Shown: positions 44,080-53,746 of the stretch, piece by piece
How positions within the stretch are numbered: position 1 is the stretch's first letter
How the letters are laid out: the number at the start of each line of letters is the position of its first letter
Assembly: GCF_039830095.1 (NCBI RefSeq)
Contig: NZ_CP142435.1
Span: 1,178,001 to 1,242,000, forward strand
Origin: Dolosigranulum savutiense
Lineage (GTDB): Bacteria; Bacillota; Bacilli; Lactobacillales; Carnobacteriaceae_A
DNA length: 64,000 bases
Direction: 5' to 3'
Program-made: the position numbers and the translations under genes
Notes under the pieces: generated by a model
What the model was told of the DNA's origin: nothing
Database searches by the model: none
What the model saw: only the letters and a program-made list of their open reading frames with translations

Positions 44080-45630
44080 GTGAGCAAGCAAGAATTGAAG
44101 CAAGTTGAAACGATTGTCGTATTAGATTACGGGAGTCAGTATAATCAATTAATTACCCGTCGAATTCGGGAGCTAGGTGTTTATTCTGAATTGTTGAGTC
44201 ATCGGGTGACGGCTGCTGAGTTGAAAGAGCGCAATATTGTCGGGATTATTCTCTCTGGTGGACCGATGAGCGTATCTGACGAGGGCGCTTTTGATATCGA
44301 TTCAGACATCTTAGAATTAGATGTCCCGATTTTAGGAATTTGTTATGGTATGCAGCTGATGGTTCGTAATTTAGGTGGAAAAGTAGAACCTTCTAAGTTG
44401 CGCGAATACGGAAAATCTGAAATTGAAATCCGTCAGCAGTCCGGTATTTTCCAAGGATTGGCCAATAATGAGACGGTTTGGATGAGTCATGGAGATAAGG
44501 TGACAGAATTGCCAAGTGGGTTCGATGCAACGGCAACTAATCCACACTGTCCGATTGCGGCAATGGCTCACCAAGCGAAGCAACTTTACGGGGTTCAGTT
44601 CCACCCAGAAGTGCAACATACTGATCATGGTACGGATATGCTTCGTCAGTTTGCATTAGATATCTGTGGCGCATCTGCGAACTGGGATATGGGCAAATTT
44701 ATCGATATTCAAGTAGAAAAAATCCGTGAACTTGTAGGAGACAAGCAAGTCTTACTAGGTTTGTCGGGTGGAGTAGATTCTTCTGTGACCGGTGTATTGT
44801 TGCACAAAGCCATTGGAGATCAGCTGACCTGTATTTTTGTCGATCACGGCTTGTTGCGTAAAAATGAGGGCGATGAAGTCATGAGTAGCTTAGAAGGGAA
44901 ATTTGGCTTAAATATTATTCGAGTCAATGCACAAGAGCAGTTCTTAGACAAGCTTAAAGGTGTCAGTGATCCAGAAGAGAAGCGTAAAATTATTGGGCAT
45001 GAATTTATCGAAGTCTTCAAAGCAGAAGCAGATAAATTAGATGGCATTGAGTTCTTAGCGCAAGGGACGCTGTACACCGATATTATTGAGAGCGGGACAG
45101 AGACGGCTGAGACAATTAAATCACATCATAACGTTGGTGGATTGCCTGAAGATCTGCAGTTCGACTTAATTGAGCCGATGAACACCCTCTTCAAGGATGA
45201 AGTTCGTGCGTTAGGAGAAGAGTTAGGTATGCCGAGTGAGTTAGTATGGCGCCAACCATTCCCAGGACCAGGCCTAGGGATTCGTGTACTTGGTGAGGTA
45301 ACGCGAGAGAAGCTGGAAGTTGTCCGTAATAGTGATGCAATCTTGCGTGAAGAGATCCGAAAAGCTGGCCTTGACCGTGATGTGTGGCAATATTTTACTG
45401 TACTACCTGGCTTCAAGTCAGTCGGTGTTATGGGTGATGGCCGAACATATGACTACACAATTGGTATCCGCGGCGTCACATCAGTGGATGGCATGACAGC
45501 TGACTGGGCGCGCATTCCGTATGAAGTGCTCGAAGTTATCTCACGCCGAATTGTCAATGAATGTGAGAACATTAACCGCGTCGTCTATGATATCACGTCC
45601 AAGCCACCTGCCACTATTGAATGGGAATAA
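44080..45630 (+). CDS. guaA: GMP synthase (glutamine-hydrolysing)
   Basis: 516-residue bifunctional enzyme making GMP from XMP, glutamine and ATP. The GATase domain has nucleophile Cys in GICYGMQ and the HPEV loop; the ATP-PPase loop is GLSGGVDSS; the C-terminal dimer domain ends in TIEWE. The start is GTG 44080, seven bases after AAAGGGG; the longer upstream frame adds a non-homologous tail. No purine riboswitch is visible in the short leader. Confidence 0.97.
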   Translation: MSKQELKQVETIVVLDYGSQYNQLITRRIRELGVYSELLSHRVTAAELKERNIVGIILSGGPMSVSDEGAFDIDSDILELDVPILGICYGMQLMVRNLGGKVEPSKLREYGKSEIEIRQQSGIFQGLANNETVWMSHGDKVTELPSGFDATATNPHCPIAAMAHQAKQLYGVQFHPEVQHTDHGTDMLRQFALDICGASANWDMGKFIDIQVEKIRELVGDKQVLLGLSGGVDSSVTGVLLHKAIGDQLTCIFVDHGLLRKNEGDEVMSSLEGKFGLNIIRVNAQEQFLDKLKGVSDPEEKRKIIGHEFIEVFKAEADKLDGIEFLAQGTLYTDIIESGTETAETIKSHHNVGGLPEDLQFDLIEPMNTLFKDEVRALGEELGMPSELVWRQPFPGPGLGIRVLGEVTREKLEVVRNSDAILREEIRKAGLDRDVWQYFTVLPGFKSVGVMGDGRTYDYTIGIRGVTSVDGMTADWARIPYEVLEVISRRIVNECENINRVVYDITSKPPATIEWE

Positions 45631-45711
45631 TGAAGGTTTTTAGTGCATATCATTGATAAGCTAAGTGGTTGTCATACTGTCATAGGAAACGGATTTAAAA
45701 AGGATGATTAT

Positions 45712-46935
45712 ATGAGAATACTTCATGTGTTAGCTCAACTTCCTAAGAAAACGGGGAGCGGCGTTTATTTTACTAATACGGTTCAATATATGGAAAAACA
45801 GCATGAAAATGTGGTGGTTTACGGTGTGCAAGACGATATCCCTATCGATTTTGCGGAACAAACAAAACAATATCCTGTTGAATTTAAACAAGGCACGTTG
45901 ACATTTCCCATAGTCGGCATGAGTGATGAGATGCCGTATGAATCCACTAAATACAGTGATTTAACCCCGGAAATGATCAGCAATTGGCGAGCGGCTTTTT
46001 TAAAGCAATTGAAAACAGCAAAGGAAGTATTCGAACCGGATGTGATTATTTCACATCATTGTTGGATGTTAAGTAGCTTAGTGCTTGACGTGTTCGATGA
46101 TAAGCCAGTGATGCTTATCAATCATGGGACAGACATTAGACAAACGAATCTAAATCCGGAATTATTTGCAAACTGGGTTCATGATTTAAACCGGGCGGAC
46201 AAAGTTTTGGCATTAAGTCAAAAAGATGTAGCGCCCATTTCAGATATTTTCAACGTGGATAAAGAAAAAATTATCGTTATGGGAGGCGGGTATAATAGCA
46301 ATATTTTTTACAGACTGGACTCGCCTCGAGAAAATGAAGGGCGGATAAATATTTTATTTGCCGGGAAATTATCCCATGCCAAAGGTGTCTATGAGTTGTG
46401 CAAATCATTTAAAACGCTAGAAGAAAAACATGATAATCTTCAGCTTAATCTAATCGGAAATGTTGATATAGATGAAAAAATAGTGTTGTGGGAGAATACA
46501 GGTCATTCTATGAATTTTCAGATCAGCAATACATCGAGTCAACTCACCTTGGCTGATGAAATGAGAGCGTCGGATATCTATGTGCTGCCTAGTTATTACG
46601 AAGGACTTGGCCTCATTGCGATCGAAGCATTAGGCTGTGGCATGCGGGTGGTAGTGACTGAAATCGAAGGACTGATCCAAACACTTGGTGAAGAGATTAA
46701 CCAAAGCAGTGCCATCGAATATGTTGATATGCCGAAGCTGAAGTCAATTGATGAACCATACGAAACGGAGATCGATCCCTTTGTCGAAAGATTAGCTCAG
46801 GGAATAGAAAATCAAATCGAACGAATAAACAATAACGAGGAAATTTCCGAAGACATTCACCAACTTATTCTAACCCATTCTTGGGATCACATTATGCAAG
46901 CTATCGAGAATGAATTAATACAATTAGGTGAATGA
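45712..46935 (+). CDS. Family 4-like glycosyltransferase
   Basis: 407-residue GT-B fold enzyme. The N-terminal RILHVLAQLPKKTGSGVYFTN holds the acceptor loop, and the C-terminal half has LFAGKLSHAKGVYELC and PSYYEGLGLIAIEALGCGMRVV, the donor-nucleotide E-x7-E region. AAAAAGGATG precedes ATG 45712. Donor and acceptor are unknown. It is a solitary gene after guaA, not in an obvious polysaccharide cluster. Confidence 0.88.
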   Translation: MRILHVLAQLPKKTGSGVYFTNTVQYMEKQHENVVVYGVQDDIPIDFAEQTKQYPVEFKQGTLTFPIVGMSDEMPYESTKYSDLTPEMISNWRAAFLKQLKTAKEVFEPDVIISHHCWMLSSLVLDVFDDKPVMLINHGTDIRQTNLNPELFANWVHDLNRADKVLALSQKDVAPISDIFNVDKEKIIVMGGGYNSNIFYRLDSPRENEGRINILFAGKLSHAKGVYELCKSFKTLEEKHDNLQLNLIGNVDIDEKIVLWENTGHSMNFQISNTSSQLTLADEMRASDIYVLPSYYEGLGLIAIEALGCGMRVVVTEIEGLIQTLGEEINQSSAIEYVDMPKLKSIDEPYETEIDPFVERLAQGIENQIERINNNEEISEDIHQLILTHSWDHIMQAIENELIQLGE

Positions 46936-47074
46936 TCAGCGTAAATGGTTCAATTAAGCTGTTTGTAATGATTAAAAGAGAGTAATCGTCGTGTCTATAA
47001 GCGTGTTCGGATATTCCGGAATAAGGCGTGTCATTGGTTAAGTGCGATATTGTATGTATAAATGATGAAAGTTA

Positions 47075-47103
47075 TTGACAGGATGAAACCGTTATGCTAG
47101 AGT
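47075..47103 (+). promoter_or_regulatory. Promoter of the thiamine-salvage operon
   Basis: TTGACA (47075-47080) and TAGAGT (47098-47103) with 17 bases between, 20 bp before the TPP aptamer. The gap of 423 bp between the glycosyltransferase and ykoF is thus promoter, riboswitch and terminator. Confidence 0.65.
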
Positions 47104-47120
47104 TGAGTTACAATTGAATA

Positions 47121-47203
47121 GAAGTACTAGGGGAGCGACAAGCTGAGAAGAGATATCTGACCCTTTGAACCTGATCTAGTTCATACTAGCGGAGGGAAGT
47201 GCG
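47121..47203 (+). promoter_or_regulatory. TPP riboswitch (THI element) of ykoFEDC
   Basis: Signature segments occur in order: AGGGGAGC, GCTGAGAAGAGATATCTGACCC, too long a stretch to quote fully, then GAACCTGATCTAGTTCATAC and GCGGAGGGAAGTG. They match the TPP aptamer core. A terminator follows at 47266-47302. Confidence 0.95.
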
Positions 47204-47265
47204 GTAATATAATAGGTGTGAAGTTTTGCTAAGCAGAACTCGCATTGTTTATGGACAATTTTTAC

Positions 47266-47302
47266 GGCCACTTCTCATGATCAGGGAGGTGGCTTTTTTT
47301 GC
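47266..47302 (+). terminator. Riboswitch-controlled terminator before ykoF
   Basis: GCCACTTCTC (47268-47277) pairs with GGGAGGTGGC (47285-47294), with G-U pairs, then seven T. Confidence 0.88.
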
Positions 47303-47358
47303 ATGGAATTCAAGGTTTGGCTGGTCAGTGTTAGGTTATTAGAAAGGATGAGATAATT

Positions 47359-47988
47359 ATGGAATATGTCAGTTATGGTGAATGTCAAGCGGGGGTGCCC
47401 GGTTCTAAGCAAGATATTGTAGGAGTGAATTTTACGCTGAGTCCGATGAGTGATAGCTTTGTCGATATTATTTTAGGAGCAGTTGGACAAGTTGATTTAT
47501 CCAATGTATGGGCTGAGACGTCACATGTAGGAACTACTTATCGTGGGGAGAAGAAAGCGGTCTTCGATGCACTTGCAGCCTGTACGTTACATGCCTATCA
47601 GGAAGGCACACATATGAGTTTGCATGCGACTATTTCACAAGGTTGTCCGGGGGATGTAGATAGGGATTACAAAGCTCCTGAGTCTGAGAGTAAGCGAGTG
47701 AATGCTTCTAATGTGGCAGATATTCACTTCGATGTATTGGGGCGATTTTCTCTTTATCCACTCGGGCAAGCCGACTATATGTCAGTGATTGCTGATGTCG
47801 TGAATCAAGGAATTGACTGCGGTGTGATTAAGGAATCAGCACATTATGGTACCGTATTGTCCGGTGATGTGCATGAGGTATTTCGTTATTTAGAAGAGAT
47901 AAGTGCAGCGGTACATGAACGTGTGAGCCATTATGTGATTGAGTTGACGTTGCATATGAATATTCCAGGAGGAGATATAGATGAATAA
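47359..47988 (+). CDS. ykoF: YkoF, thiamine/HMP-binding protein
   Basis: 209-residue soluble protein made of two YKOF-type ferredoxin-like repeats (about 5-95 and 120-205). B. subtilis YkoF binds thiamine and the HMP moiety and is encoded with the YkoEDC importer. TGCQ-like and HVGTTYRGEKKAVFDAL/HYGTVLSGDVHEVFRYL segments mark the two halves. First gene of the operon; eight-base overlap with ykoE. Confidence 0.9.
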   Translation: MEYVSYGECQAGVPGSKQDIVGVNFTLSPMSDSFVDIILGAVGQVDLSNVWAETSHVGTTYRGEKKAVFDALAACTLHAYQEGTHMSLHATISQGCPGDVDRDYKAPESESKRVNASNVADIHFDVLGRFSLYPLGQADYMSVIADVVNQGIDCGVIKESAHYGTVLSGDVHEVFRYLEEISAAVHERVSHYVIELTLHMNIPGGDIDE

Positions 47989-48547
47989 AGAACCATTACA
48001 ATTACGCGATTATATTTTTATGTCATTGGTGACGGTAGTGTTGGGCATTATCTATTTACTGGCTGTTTACTTAGGGTCAACATTGACAGCACTTCTGACA
48101 CCAATGGGATTAGCTCCACTTGGATTTGGGATGTTGCAAGGAATTTGGTATATGGCACCAGTTTTTACTATTTATTTTGTACGTAAGCCTTTTGTGGGAA
48201 CGTTGACTGAGATTACGGCAGCGTTGGTTGAAGTACTTATTGGGAATATGTTTGGTGTCATGGTGCTTGTTAGTGGCTTAATTCAAGGTGTGGCAGTAGA
48301 ATTGGGTTTTACGGTCAGCGGATATAGAGATTACTCTTATAAAACAACAATGTTAGGAGCTACATTTTGTGCCATAGCAACATTTATTTATACGGGATGG
48401 AAAGATAATTATCTCGCCTTAGATTGGAAATTTGTGTTAGTTATTTTTGTTGTACGCTTAGCGAGTTCCTTGTTCTTTACAGGCTTTTTAGCAAAATTCC
48501 TGTGCGACAAGATGAAAGAAGCTGGCGTTGTGAAAGTGTCTGGGTAG
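47981..48547 (+). CDS. ykoE: YkoE, substrate-binding membrane component of the HMP/thiamine ECF transporter
   Basis: 188-residue protein with five to six hydrophobic helices, matching the YkoE S-component family (GFGMLQGIWYMAPVFTIYFVRKP, AALVEVLIGNMFG). AGGAGG lies before the ATG within ykoF. It confers specificity for HMP or thiamine on the energy-coupling module encoded downstream. Confidence 0.92.
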   Translation: MNKEPLQLRDYIFMSLVTVVLGIIYLLAVYLGSTLTALLTPMGLAPLGFGMLQGIWYMAPVFTIYFVRKPFVGTLTEITAALVEVLIGNMFGVMVLVSGLIQGVAVELGFTVSGYRDYSYKTTMLGATFCAIATFIYTGWKDNYLALDWKFVLVIFVVRLASSLFFTGFLAKFLCDKMKEAGVVKVSG

Positions 48548-48553
48548 ATTGTT

Positions 48554-50020
48554 GTGAAGCCATTAGTAGAGTTAAATCAGATAAGTTTTGGGTTTGAGAG
48601 GACGACTATTTTAGATGAACTGTCACTAACGATTGAACCAGGAGAGACAGTCTTGTTATGTGGCGAGAGTGGTAGTGGGAAAAGTACCTTGATGAAGTTG
48701 ATGAATGGTTATTATCCGGATAATGGCGGAGAATTACGGTCAGGGAGTCTGCATATTCAAGGGCAAGACTTATTACCGCTAAATGTTGTTGAGCGCACGT
48801 ATTATGTGCGGTCTATTTTTCAGAATGCTCGTCTATCCTTTAGCATGCGTAATTTGCGCGAGGAGCTCGTTTTTTGTCTGGAAAATGTGAAGACAGCTCC
48901 GGATAAGATAGATGAGATTATTGCTCGCCATACTGAACAGTTTCAGTTAGATTATTTACTGGAGCGACCGTTTGATGATTGTTCAGGAGGTGAGTTGCAA
49001 CGGTGCGCGTTTATTTGTGCCACGCTAATCGATGCGCCATTTTATATTTTAGATGAGCCATTCGCGAATGTGGATGATGAGACGGTAGCCTTCTATATGG
49101 CAGAGATTGAAGCAATGCAAGCAGAAGGGAAGTCGTTTTTGATTATTGATCATCGTGTCGATTTATGGCAGTGGGTTGATCGGTGGTTGCTTCTGGATAA
49201 ATCAGGGCAATTGGTTGATGTGTCGGCAGATGTTCTGCCAGAAGCTGAGCGTTATGACTTGTTATCAGCTAATGGCATCTATACGGAATGGGATCATACG
49301 AAGAAACAGGTCACCGTAACAAGTGATGATGTTTTGTTGGAAGTGAATGATCTAACGTTAGAGAACGTCACAGAGGTAAAACGTCGACGTTGGTTCCGTC
49401 GTAAACAAGAGACCCATACATTATTGGAACGAGTGAACTTGACTGTACCCAAAGGACGCATGATTGGATTGATTGGTCCCAGTGGTGGTGGGAAGACGAG
49501 CTTCTTTATGGCACTGTTGCGAGCACGAGATTATTCTGGTCAGATTAAATTAGCGGGACAGGATATTCAGCAGATGAAAAAAGCGGATCTTTATGCCAAG
49601 ATGGGTCTAGTCTTTCAAGATCCGTCGCTGCAGTTTGTGAAGACAAGTGTTCAGGATGAGATTCAGGCAAGCTTTGAGGCATGGGGGTTAAGTTATGATG
49701 AAGCAGATATTATTGAGCGATTATCTCAATATCAGTTAGAAGCGATGGCAGAGCGCTCACCATGGTTATTATCACAAGGACAGCAGCGCCGCTTAGCTGT
49801 GTTGTGTATGACAGTCGGAGATCAAGAACTCCTCTTAGTTGATGAACCGACTTATGGCCAAGATGCTGTGAATGCTCGTCGGGTGATGGATAGCTTGGCT
49901 AAGCTGACGGCAGATGGTATGACATGTATTTTTACTAGCCATGATCTACGCTTAGTAGATGAATATGCAGATGACGTTTTAGAACTAAAAGATAAAACCA
50001 TTAAGAAGGTGAGCCGATGA
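48554..50020 (+). CDS. ykoD: YkoD, double ATPase of the HMP/thiamine ECF transporter
   Basis: 488-residue ATPase with two ABC domains in one chain. Walker A motifs are CGESGSGKST (about 36-45) and GPSGGGKTS (about 305-313); signatures CSGGELQRCAF and LSQGQQRRLAV; Walker B ILDEPFANVD and LVDEPTYGQD. The start codon is GTG 48554 with a weak ribosome site, six bases after ykoE, suggesting translational coupling. Overlaps ykoC by four bases. Confidence 0.95.
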   Translation: MKPLVELNQISFGFERTTILDELSLTIEPGETVLLCGESGSGKSTLMKLMNGYYPDNGGELRSGSLHIQGQDLLPLNVVERTYYVRSIFQNARLSFSMRNLREELVFCLENVKTAPDKIDEIIARHTEQFQLDYLLERPFDDCSGGELQRCAFICATLIDAPFYILDEPFANVDDETVAFYMAEIEAMQAEGKSFLIIDHRVDLWQWVDRWLLLDKSGQLVDVSADVLPEAERYDLLSANGIYTEWDHTKKQVTVTSDDVLLEVNDLTLENVTEVKRRRWFRRKQETHTLLERVNLTVPKGRMIGLIGPSGGGKTSFFMALLRARDYSGQIKLAGQDIQQMKKADLYAKMGLVFQDPSLQFVKTSVQDEIQASFEAWGLSYDEADIIERLSQYQLEAMAERSPWLLSQGQQRRLAVLCMTVGDQELLLVDEPTYGQDAVNARRVMDSLAKLTADGMTCIFTSHDLRLVDEYADDVLELKDKTIKKVSR

Positions 50021-50715
50021 TTGATCACATCAATCCAACCATTAAAACATTAGCGCTGATTGCTGGAACAATTGCCCTAGGATTTACGTATCGCTGGGAG
50101 TTAAATCTTGCAGTTATTATTCTAGCGTATTTATGTTTGTTGACATCAAAGTATGCTAAGTTGCGTAATGTATTATTGATTACAGTACCGATGTTTTTGA
50201 TATCGGTCAGTTATTTTTTCACCGCGTGGCTATTTCCTTCGTCAGCTGAAATGGCAAATACGGCAGCGCATATCATTGTTAATCCAGCCGTGACGAATGG
50301 GATTAACTTAGGTACCCGTCTGAGTGCATTTGCCTCAATTGGTGTAGCTTACGGGATGACTACTGATAAAGATGAGTTGATTGCAAGTTTTATCCAGCAA
50401 GGGCGTATGCCGATGAGTATGGGTTATGCTATTTTGACCGCTTTAAATTTGACGAACTTGATTCATCAGGAATATAAGCAGTCACAGTTAGCGTTCCAAG
50501 TACGAAATATGAAGTCGCGGTGGTTTGATACGAAAGCATTATTTACGATGTTGATTCGAATGACACGTTGGGCCGATCAACTTGCATTAGCGATGGAAGC
50601 GAAGGGTTTTTCTGAAGATCGGACGATGAAGTTGCAAGTTAATGTACATTGGTATGACTATTTATTTTTAATTGGATTTCCAAGTAGTATTATTGTAGCG
50701 GGTATATTATTGTAA
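50017..50715 (+). CDS. ykoC: YkoC, transmembrane T-component of the ECF transporter
   Basis: 232-residue membrane protein with five to six helices and a coupling region (QQGRMPMSMGYAIL, FQVRNMKSRWFDTKAL, AMEAKGFSEDR) typical of CbiQ/EcfT proteins that bridge ATPases and S-component. Confidence 0.92.
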   Translation: MIDHINPTIKTLALIAGTIALGFTYRWELNLAVIILAYLCLLTSKYAKLRNVLLITVPMFLISVSYFFTAWLFPSSAEMANTAAHIIVNPAVTNGINLGTRLSAFASIGVAYGMTTDKDELIASFIQQGRMPMSMGYAILTALNLTNLIHQEYKQSQLAFQVRNMKSRWFDTKALFTMLIRMTRWADQLALAMEAKGFSEDRTMKLQVNVHWYDYLFLIGFPSSIIVAGILL

Positions 50716-50749
50716 GTGATCATCAGAATAAAAGGAAAGGATTGAGAGC

Positions 50750-51982
50750 ATGGAGTCAAGACAGATAGAGTTAATTCGGTGGTTAGTGGAGCATAATACA
50801 GAGAGTCCACCGGCGCGAAATACAGATCCACTGCAAGATGAGATTCAGGCATTTTTGGAAGAGCTGGATTTTGAGGTGGCACGTTTTCCTCTCTATGAGA
50901 ATGATAGTGTCATTGTCGGAACGCTGAAAGGAACAGATCCAGAGGCGCCAAAGTTGATTTTGAATGGGCATGTTGATGTGGCTTCGGTGGATGATGATGC
51001 GTTCTGGGAGTATCCACCGTTCGAGTTAACAGAAGAGGGCGACTATGTGATTGGACGCGGGACAAGTGATATGAAGGGGGCATTTGGTTCTGCGCTATAT
51101 GTTCTGGAGAAACTCCATCGAGCAGGGAAGCAACCTAAGGGCGATATTATTATTCATTCGGTTGTTGGCGAAGAAGTGGGTGAAGCAGGAACGAAATTAG
51201 CCTGTGAGCATTCACCACAAGCAGATTTAGCTTTAGTTTTTGATACGAGTAATCATCAAGCGTTAGGTCAAGGCGGCGTGATTACGGGGTGGATAACGGT
51301 GCAGTCGAAGGAGACCATTCATGACGGGGCGCGCAGCCAGATGGTACATGCGGGTGGTGGATTATTTGGTGCAAGTGCCATTGAGAAGATGATGAAAATT
51401 ATTCAAGCATTGAAGGAATTAGAACAGCACTGGGCCGTGATGAAGCGTTATCCAGGAATGCCGAGCGGGGCAACTACGATTAATCCAGCTGTTATCGAAG
51501 GCGGGCGGCATGCGGCGTTTATTGCAGATGAATGCAAATTGTGGATAACGGTTCATTATTTACCAAACGAAGATTATGAAGACGTCATTGCCGAAATTGA
51601 AAACTACCTAAACAATGTGGCATCCGGGGATGTTTGGTTGCGAGAGAATCCGCTTCAGTTCGAGTGGGGTGGGGAGTCCATGATTGAAGATCGTGGAGAG
51701 ATTTTCCCTAGCTTTACCATTCCGACTGAACATCCCGGATTTGTTCTACTTCGTGAATGTCATGAAGCCGTTTGGGATACGGAGCTAGAGCAAGGCGTGA
51801 GTACAACAGTAGCAGACGGTGGATGGTTACATACGTACGGCATCCCGACGATTATGTATGGACCGGGAGAATTGAGTGAAGCTCATAGTGTGGATGAAAA
51901 AGTGAAAAAACATGACTTAGCTCAATTTGCTCGTGTCATCGAACAATTCTTAGCCGACTGGTATGATAAGCCACGAAAATAA
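50750..51982 (+). CDS. ylmB: M20-family deacylase, probable formylaminopyrimidine deformylase
   Basis: 410-residue ArgE/DapE-like metalloenzyme. Zinc ligands and catalytic acids are His74 and Asp76 (NGHVDV), Asp107 (TSDMKG), Glu141-Glu142 (VVGEEVGEAG) and Asp165. Sequence alone would also allow acetylornithine deacetylase or a peptidase. The context decides: it is the last gene of a TPP-riboswitch operon with an HMP importer, where YlmB removes the formyl group from N-formyl-aminomethylpyrimidine, giving the TenA substrate. AAAGGAAAGG precedes the ATG. Confidence 0.8.
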   Translation: MESRQIELIRWLVEHNTESPPARNTDPLQDEIQAFLEELDFEVARFPLYENDSVIVGTLKGTDPEAPKLILNGHVDVASVDDDAFWEYPPFELTEEGDYVIGRGTSDMKGAFGSALYVLEKLHRAGKQPKGDIIIHSVVGEEVGEAGTKLACEHSPQADLALVFDTSNHQALGQGGVITGWITVQSKETIHDGARSQMVHAGGGLFGASAIEKMMKIIQALKELEQHWAVMKRYPGMPSGATTINPAVIEGGRHAAFIADECKLWITVHYLPNEDYEDVIAEIENYLNNVASGDVWLRENPLQFEWGGESMIEDRGEIFPSFTIPTEHPGFVLLRECHEAVWDTELEQGVSTTVADGGWLHTYGIPTIMYGPGELSEAHSVDEKVKKHDLAQFARVIEQFLADWYDKPRK

Positions 51983-51994
51983 GACATACGAATG

Positions 51995-52045
51995 AAGTAG
52001 CTGAGTAGGATCTGAGATGAAAGATGCTGCGAGGCTACTTTTTTG
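51995..52045 (+). terminator. Terminator of the thiamine-salvage operon
   Basis: AAGTAGC (51995-52001) pairs with GCTACTT (52034-52040), with a long partly paired loop, followed by TTTTTT. Confidence 0.6.
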
Positions 52046-52193
52046 GTGGGAACTATTGATATTTGATTATATTTAAATGAGTAGCTGTGATAAAATAAAT
52101 ATAAGAACGTTGGAAATTTATTTTAGAACTAACGGCATAGTGGGTAAACAAGATGTTTGCCTAAAAGAATTTTTTAAAATTGAAAGGCTACAT

Positions 52194-53108
52194 ATGATGA
52201 CGAACAATTTAGATACACAAGTTACGATTAATTTAATTGAAAACTCTCCCAATGGTATTATTGAATGCAACTATAATCATCAATTATATCAACTATGTAA
52301 ATTCCCCATTGAGTCACTTCAGTCTTCTTATTTTAGATCAAATAAGTTTAAATTAAAGTCAATTTTTTATTTGCTTTTAGGTCAGGATAAAGAAACTAGC
52401 TCAAAAATCTTATTTATGGGGCATAATAATTTTGGACAAGAGTATCTTGTAAAATCAATCACGGATATGATAGGGAAGAATAAGCAGTATGAATTTGTTG
52501 AAGCGGTGGCAGTTATAATGTCGCAAGCGAACTTAACGCAGGATGAGTTCAATTATATAAAGCAATCACTTGTCAGAAAGATTCGTGAAACTAAAAGATA
52601 TAAGTTAAAAACAAAATATCAGGCAGATCGTCTTAAACAATTATCTGTTAATCCGGAATTAGATCGGATAGTGGATACCATTTCATTAACGGCAGGGACA
52701 TTAGGGATGAAGTTGTTTGTTCCTAAAGTCCAGCAAGAGTGGAAATCAATGGAGGTAGAGGGACCTAATAAGGAAAATTTATTTTACTACAGGCGAAAAC
52801 CTCGTGGACATTCAGAAGTGATCGAAGCCTACTGCACAAAAATATTAGATCTATATATCTTATTAGAAGGAAGCAAAATTTATTCAAAAAATGGAGCCAC
52901 ACTCTCAAAAGAGGCTAAAATAGAGAGAGCAAGATATAAAAATAATAATTGGATTAAAGATGATATTTTGCAAAAGAATGCTGCTTTTGATTCAATTTCT
53001 GCATTAATCAAGTTTGTCATGGGTAAATCTAGCGGATCTGCTGCTGATTGGGTAACTGAACAAGGAATGACATTGCAGGAATTTGAAGCACTGGAACGGT
53101 CAATGTAG
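52194..53108 (+). CDS. Degenerate GIY-YIG-like protein with DUF4357 domain
   Basis: 304-residue protein. The N-terminal third follows the layout of GIY-YIG nucleases with a C-terminal DUF4357: NSPNGIIECN, then SIFYLLLGQD where GIY is expected and KILFMGHNN where YIG is expected, so the catalytic signature is eroded. The last 90 residues (LEGSKIY, AAFDSISALIKFVMGKSSGS, WVTEQGMTLQEFE) fit DUF4357. AAAGG seven bases before ATG 52194 is the best start; a frame from 52077 lacks a site. AT-rich and without co-oriented partners, it looks like acquired DNA. Nuclease activity is doubtful. Confidence 0.62.
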   Translation: MMTNNLDTQVTINLIENSPNGIIECNYNHQLYQLCKFPIESLQSSYFRSNKFKLKSIFYLLLGQDKETSSKILFMGHNNFGQEYLVKSITDMIGKNKQYEFVEAVAVIMSQANLTQDEFNYIKQSLVRKIRETKRYKLKTKYQADRLKQLSVNPELDRIVDTISLTAGTLGMKLFVPKVQQEWKSMEVEGPNKENLFYYRRKPRGHSEVIEAYCTKILDLYILLEGSKIYSKNGATLSKEAKIERARYKNNNWIKDDILQKNAAFDSISALIKFVMGKSSGSAADWVTEQGMTLQEFEALERSM

Positions 53109-53234
53109 CGAATTTCATCTTATTTAGAAAGAGATATTTGTGTGGCGGAGCAGGACCTGCTATTGAGAGAGACTGCTTAGCTTTTAGTAGAAGATGGCCA
53201 ACATTTGTTATAATGGAGAAAAGGAGCTGGATTG

Positions 53235-53612
53235 ATGCAAACGATATTTTATATTCTATCTATTTTTATTGTGTTGGATGCGGGGGCGACTCCGCTACTT
53301 TTGAAGTGGTGGCAGCACAAAGGGTACCGTCCAATTTTTTTATTACTTCCATATGCGCTGTTAGTGCCGGTTATTAGTAGCTTAGTGACACTCTTGATGA
53401 TCAGCTTGCCATTGTTTTATCCGTTTTACCAATTGGCAGTTATAATTGTCACTATATTCTTGCTGTATAAGCTCCGCGGTTTGTTCAAAGACGGCTTGCA
53501 AGAGCAGAGTGATGGGCGATATTTTTTAACATTTGGTCGATTAGGCGTTTATATACTTACCTTAGTGATTGGAACGATAACGGTTGTCCAGAATTTAATG
53601 GCGATGCAATAG
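53235..53612 (+). CDS. Small four-helix membrane protein (DUF3397-like)
   Basis: 125-residue protein with four hydrophobic segments, the last ending close to the C-terminus. Size and topology resemble DUF3397 proteins of Lactobacillales; function unknown. AAAAGGAG is eight bases before ATG 53235, and TATAAT lies just upstream (GTTATAATGG around 53208). Confidence 0.68.
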   Translation: MQTIFYILSIFIVLDAGATPLLLKWWQHKGYRPIFLLLPYALLVPVISSLVTLLMISLPLFYPFYQLAVIIVTIFLLYKLRGLFKDGLQEQSDGRYFLTFGRLGVYILTLVIGTITVVQNLMAMQ

Positions 53613-53669
53613 CGATGGTTAGTGAGAGAAAATAATTTCAGATATTTTTTTATTGGGGATTCATATAGA

Positions 53670-53698
53670 TTGACATTTGATAATATGTGAAGTATAAT
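53670..53698 (+). promoter_or_regulatory. Consensus promoter of the butanediol dehydrogenase gene
   Basis: TTGACA (53670-53675) and TATAAT (53693-53698), both perfect, are separated by 17 bases. Strong constitutive expression is expected unless a repressor acts. Confidence 0.9.
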
Positions 53699-53746
53699 AC
53701 AAGTATAAATTAGGAGCGTTTAAAAAATTGAAAGGTGTGTTAATTG

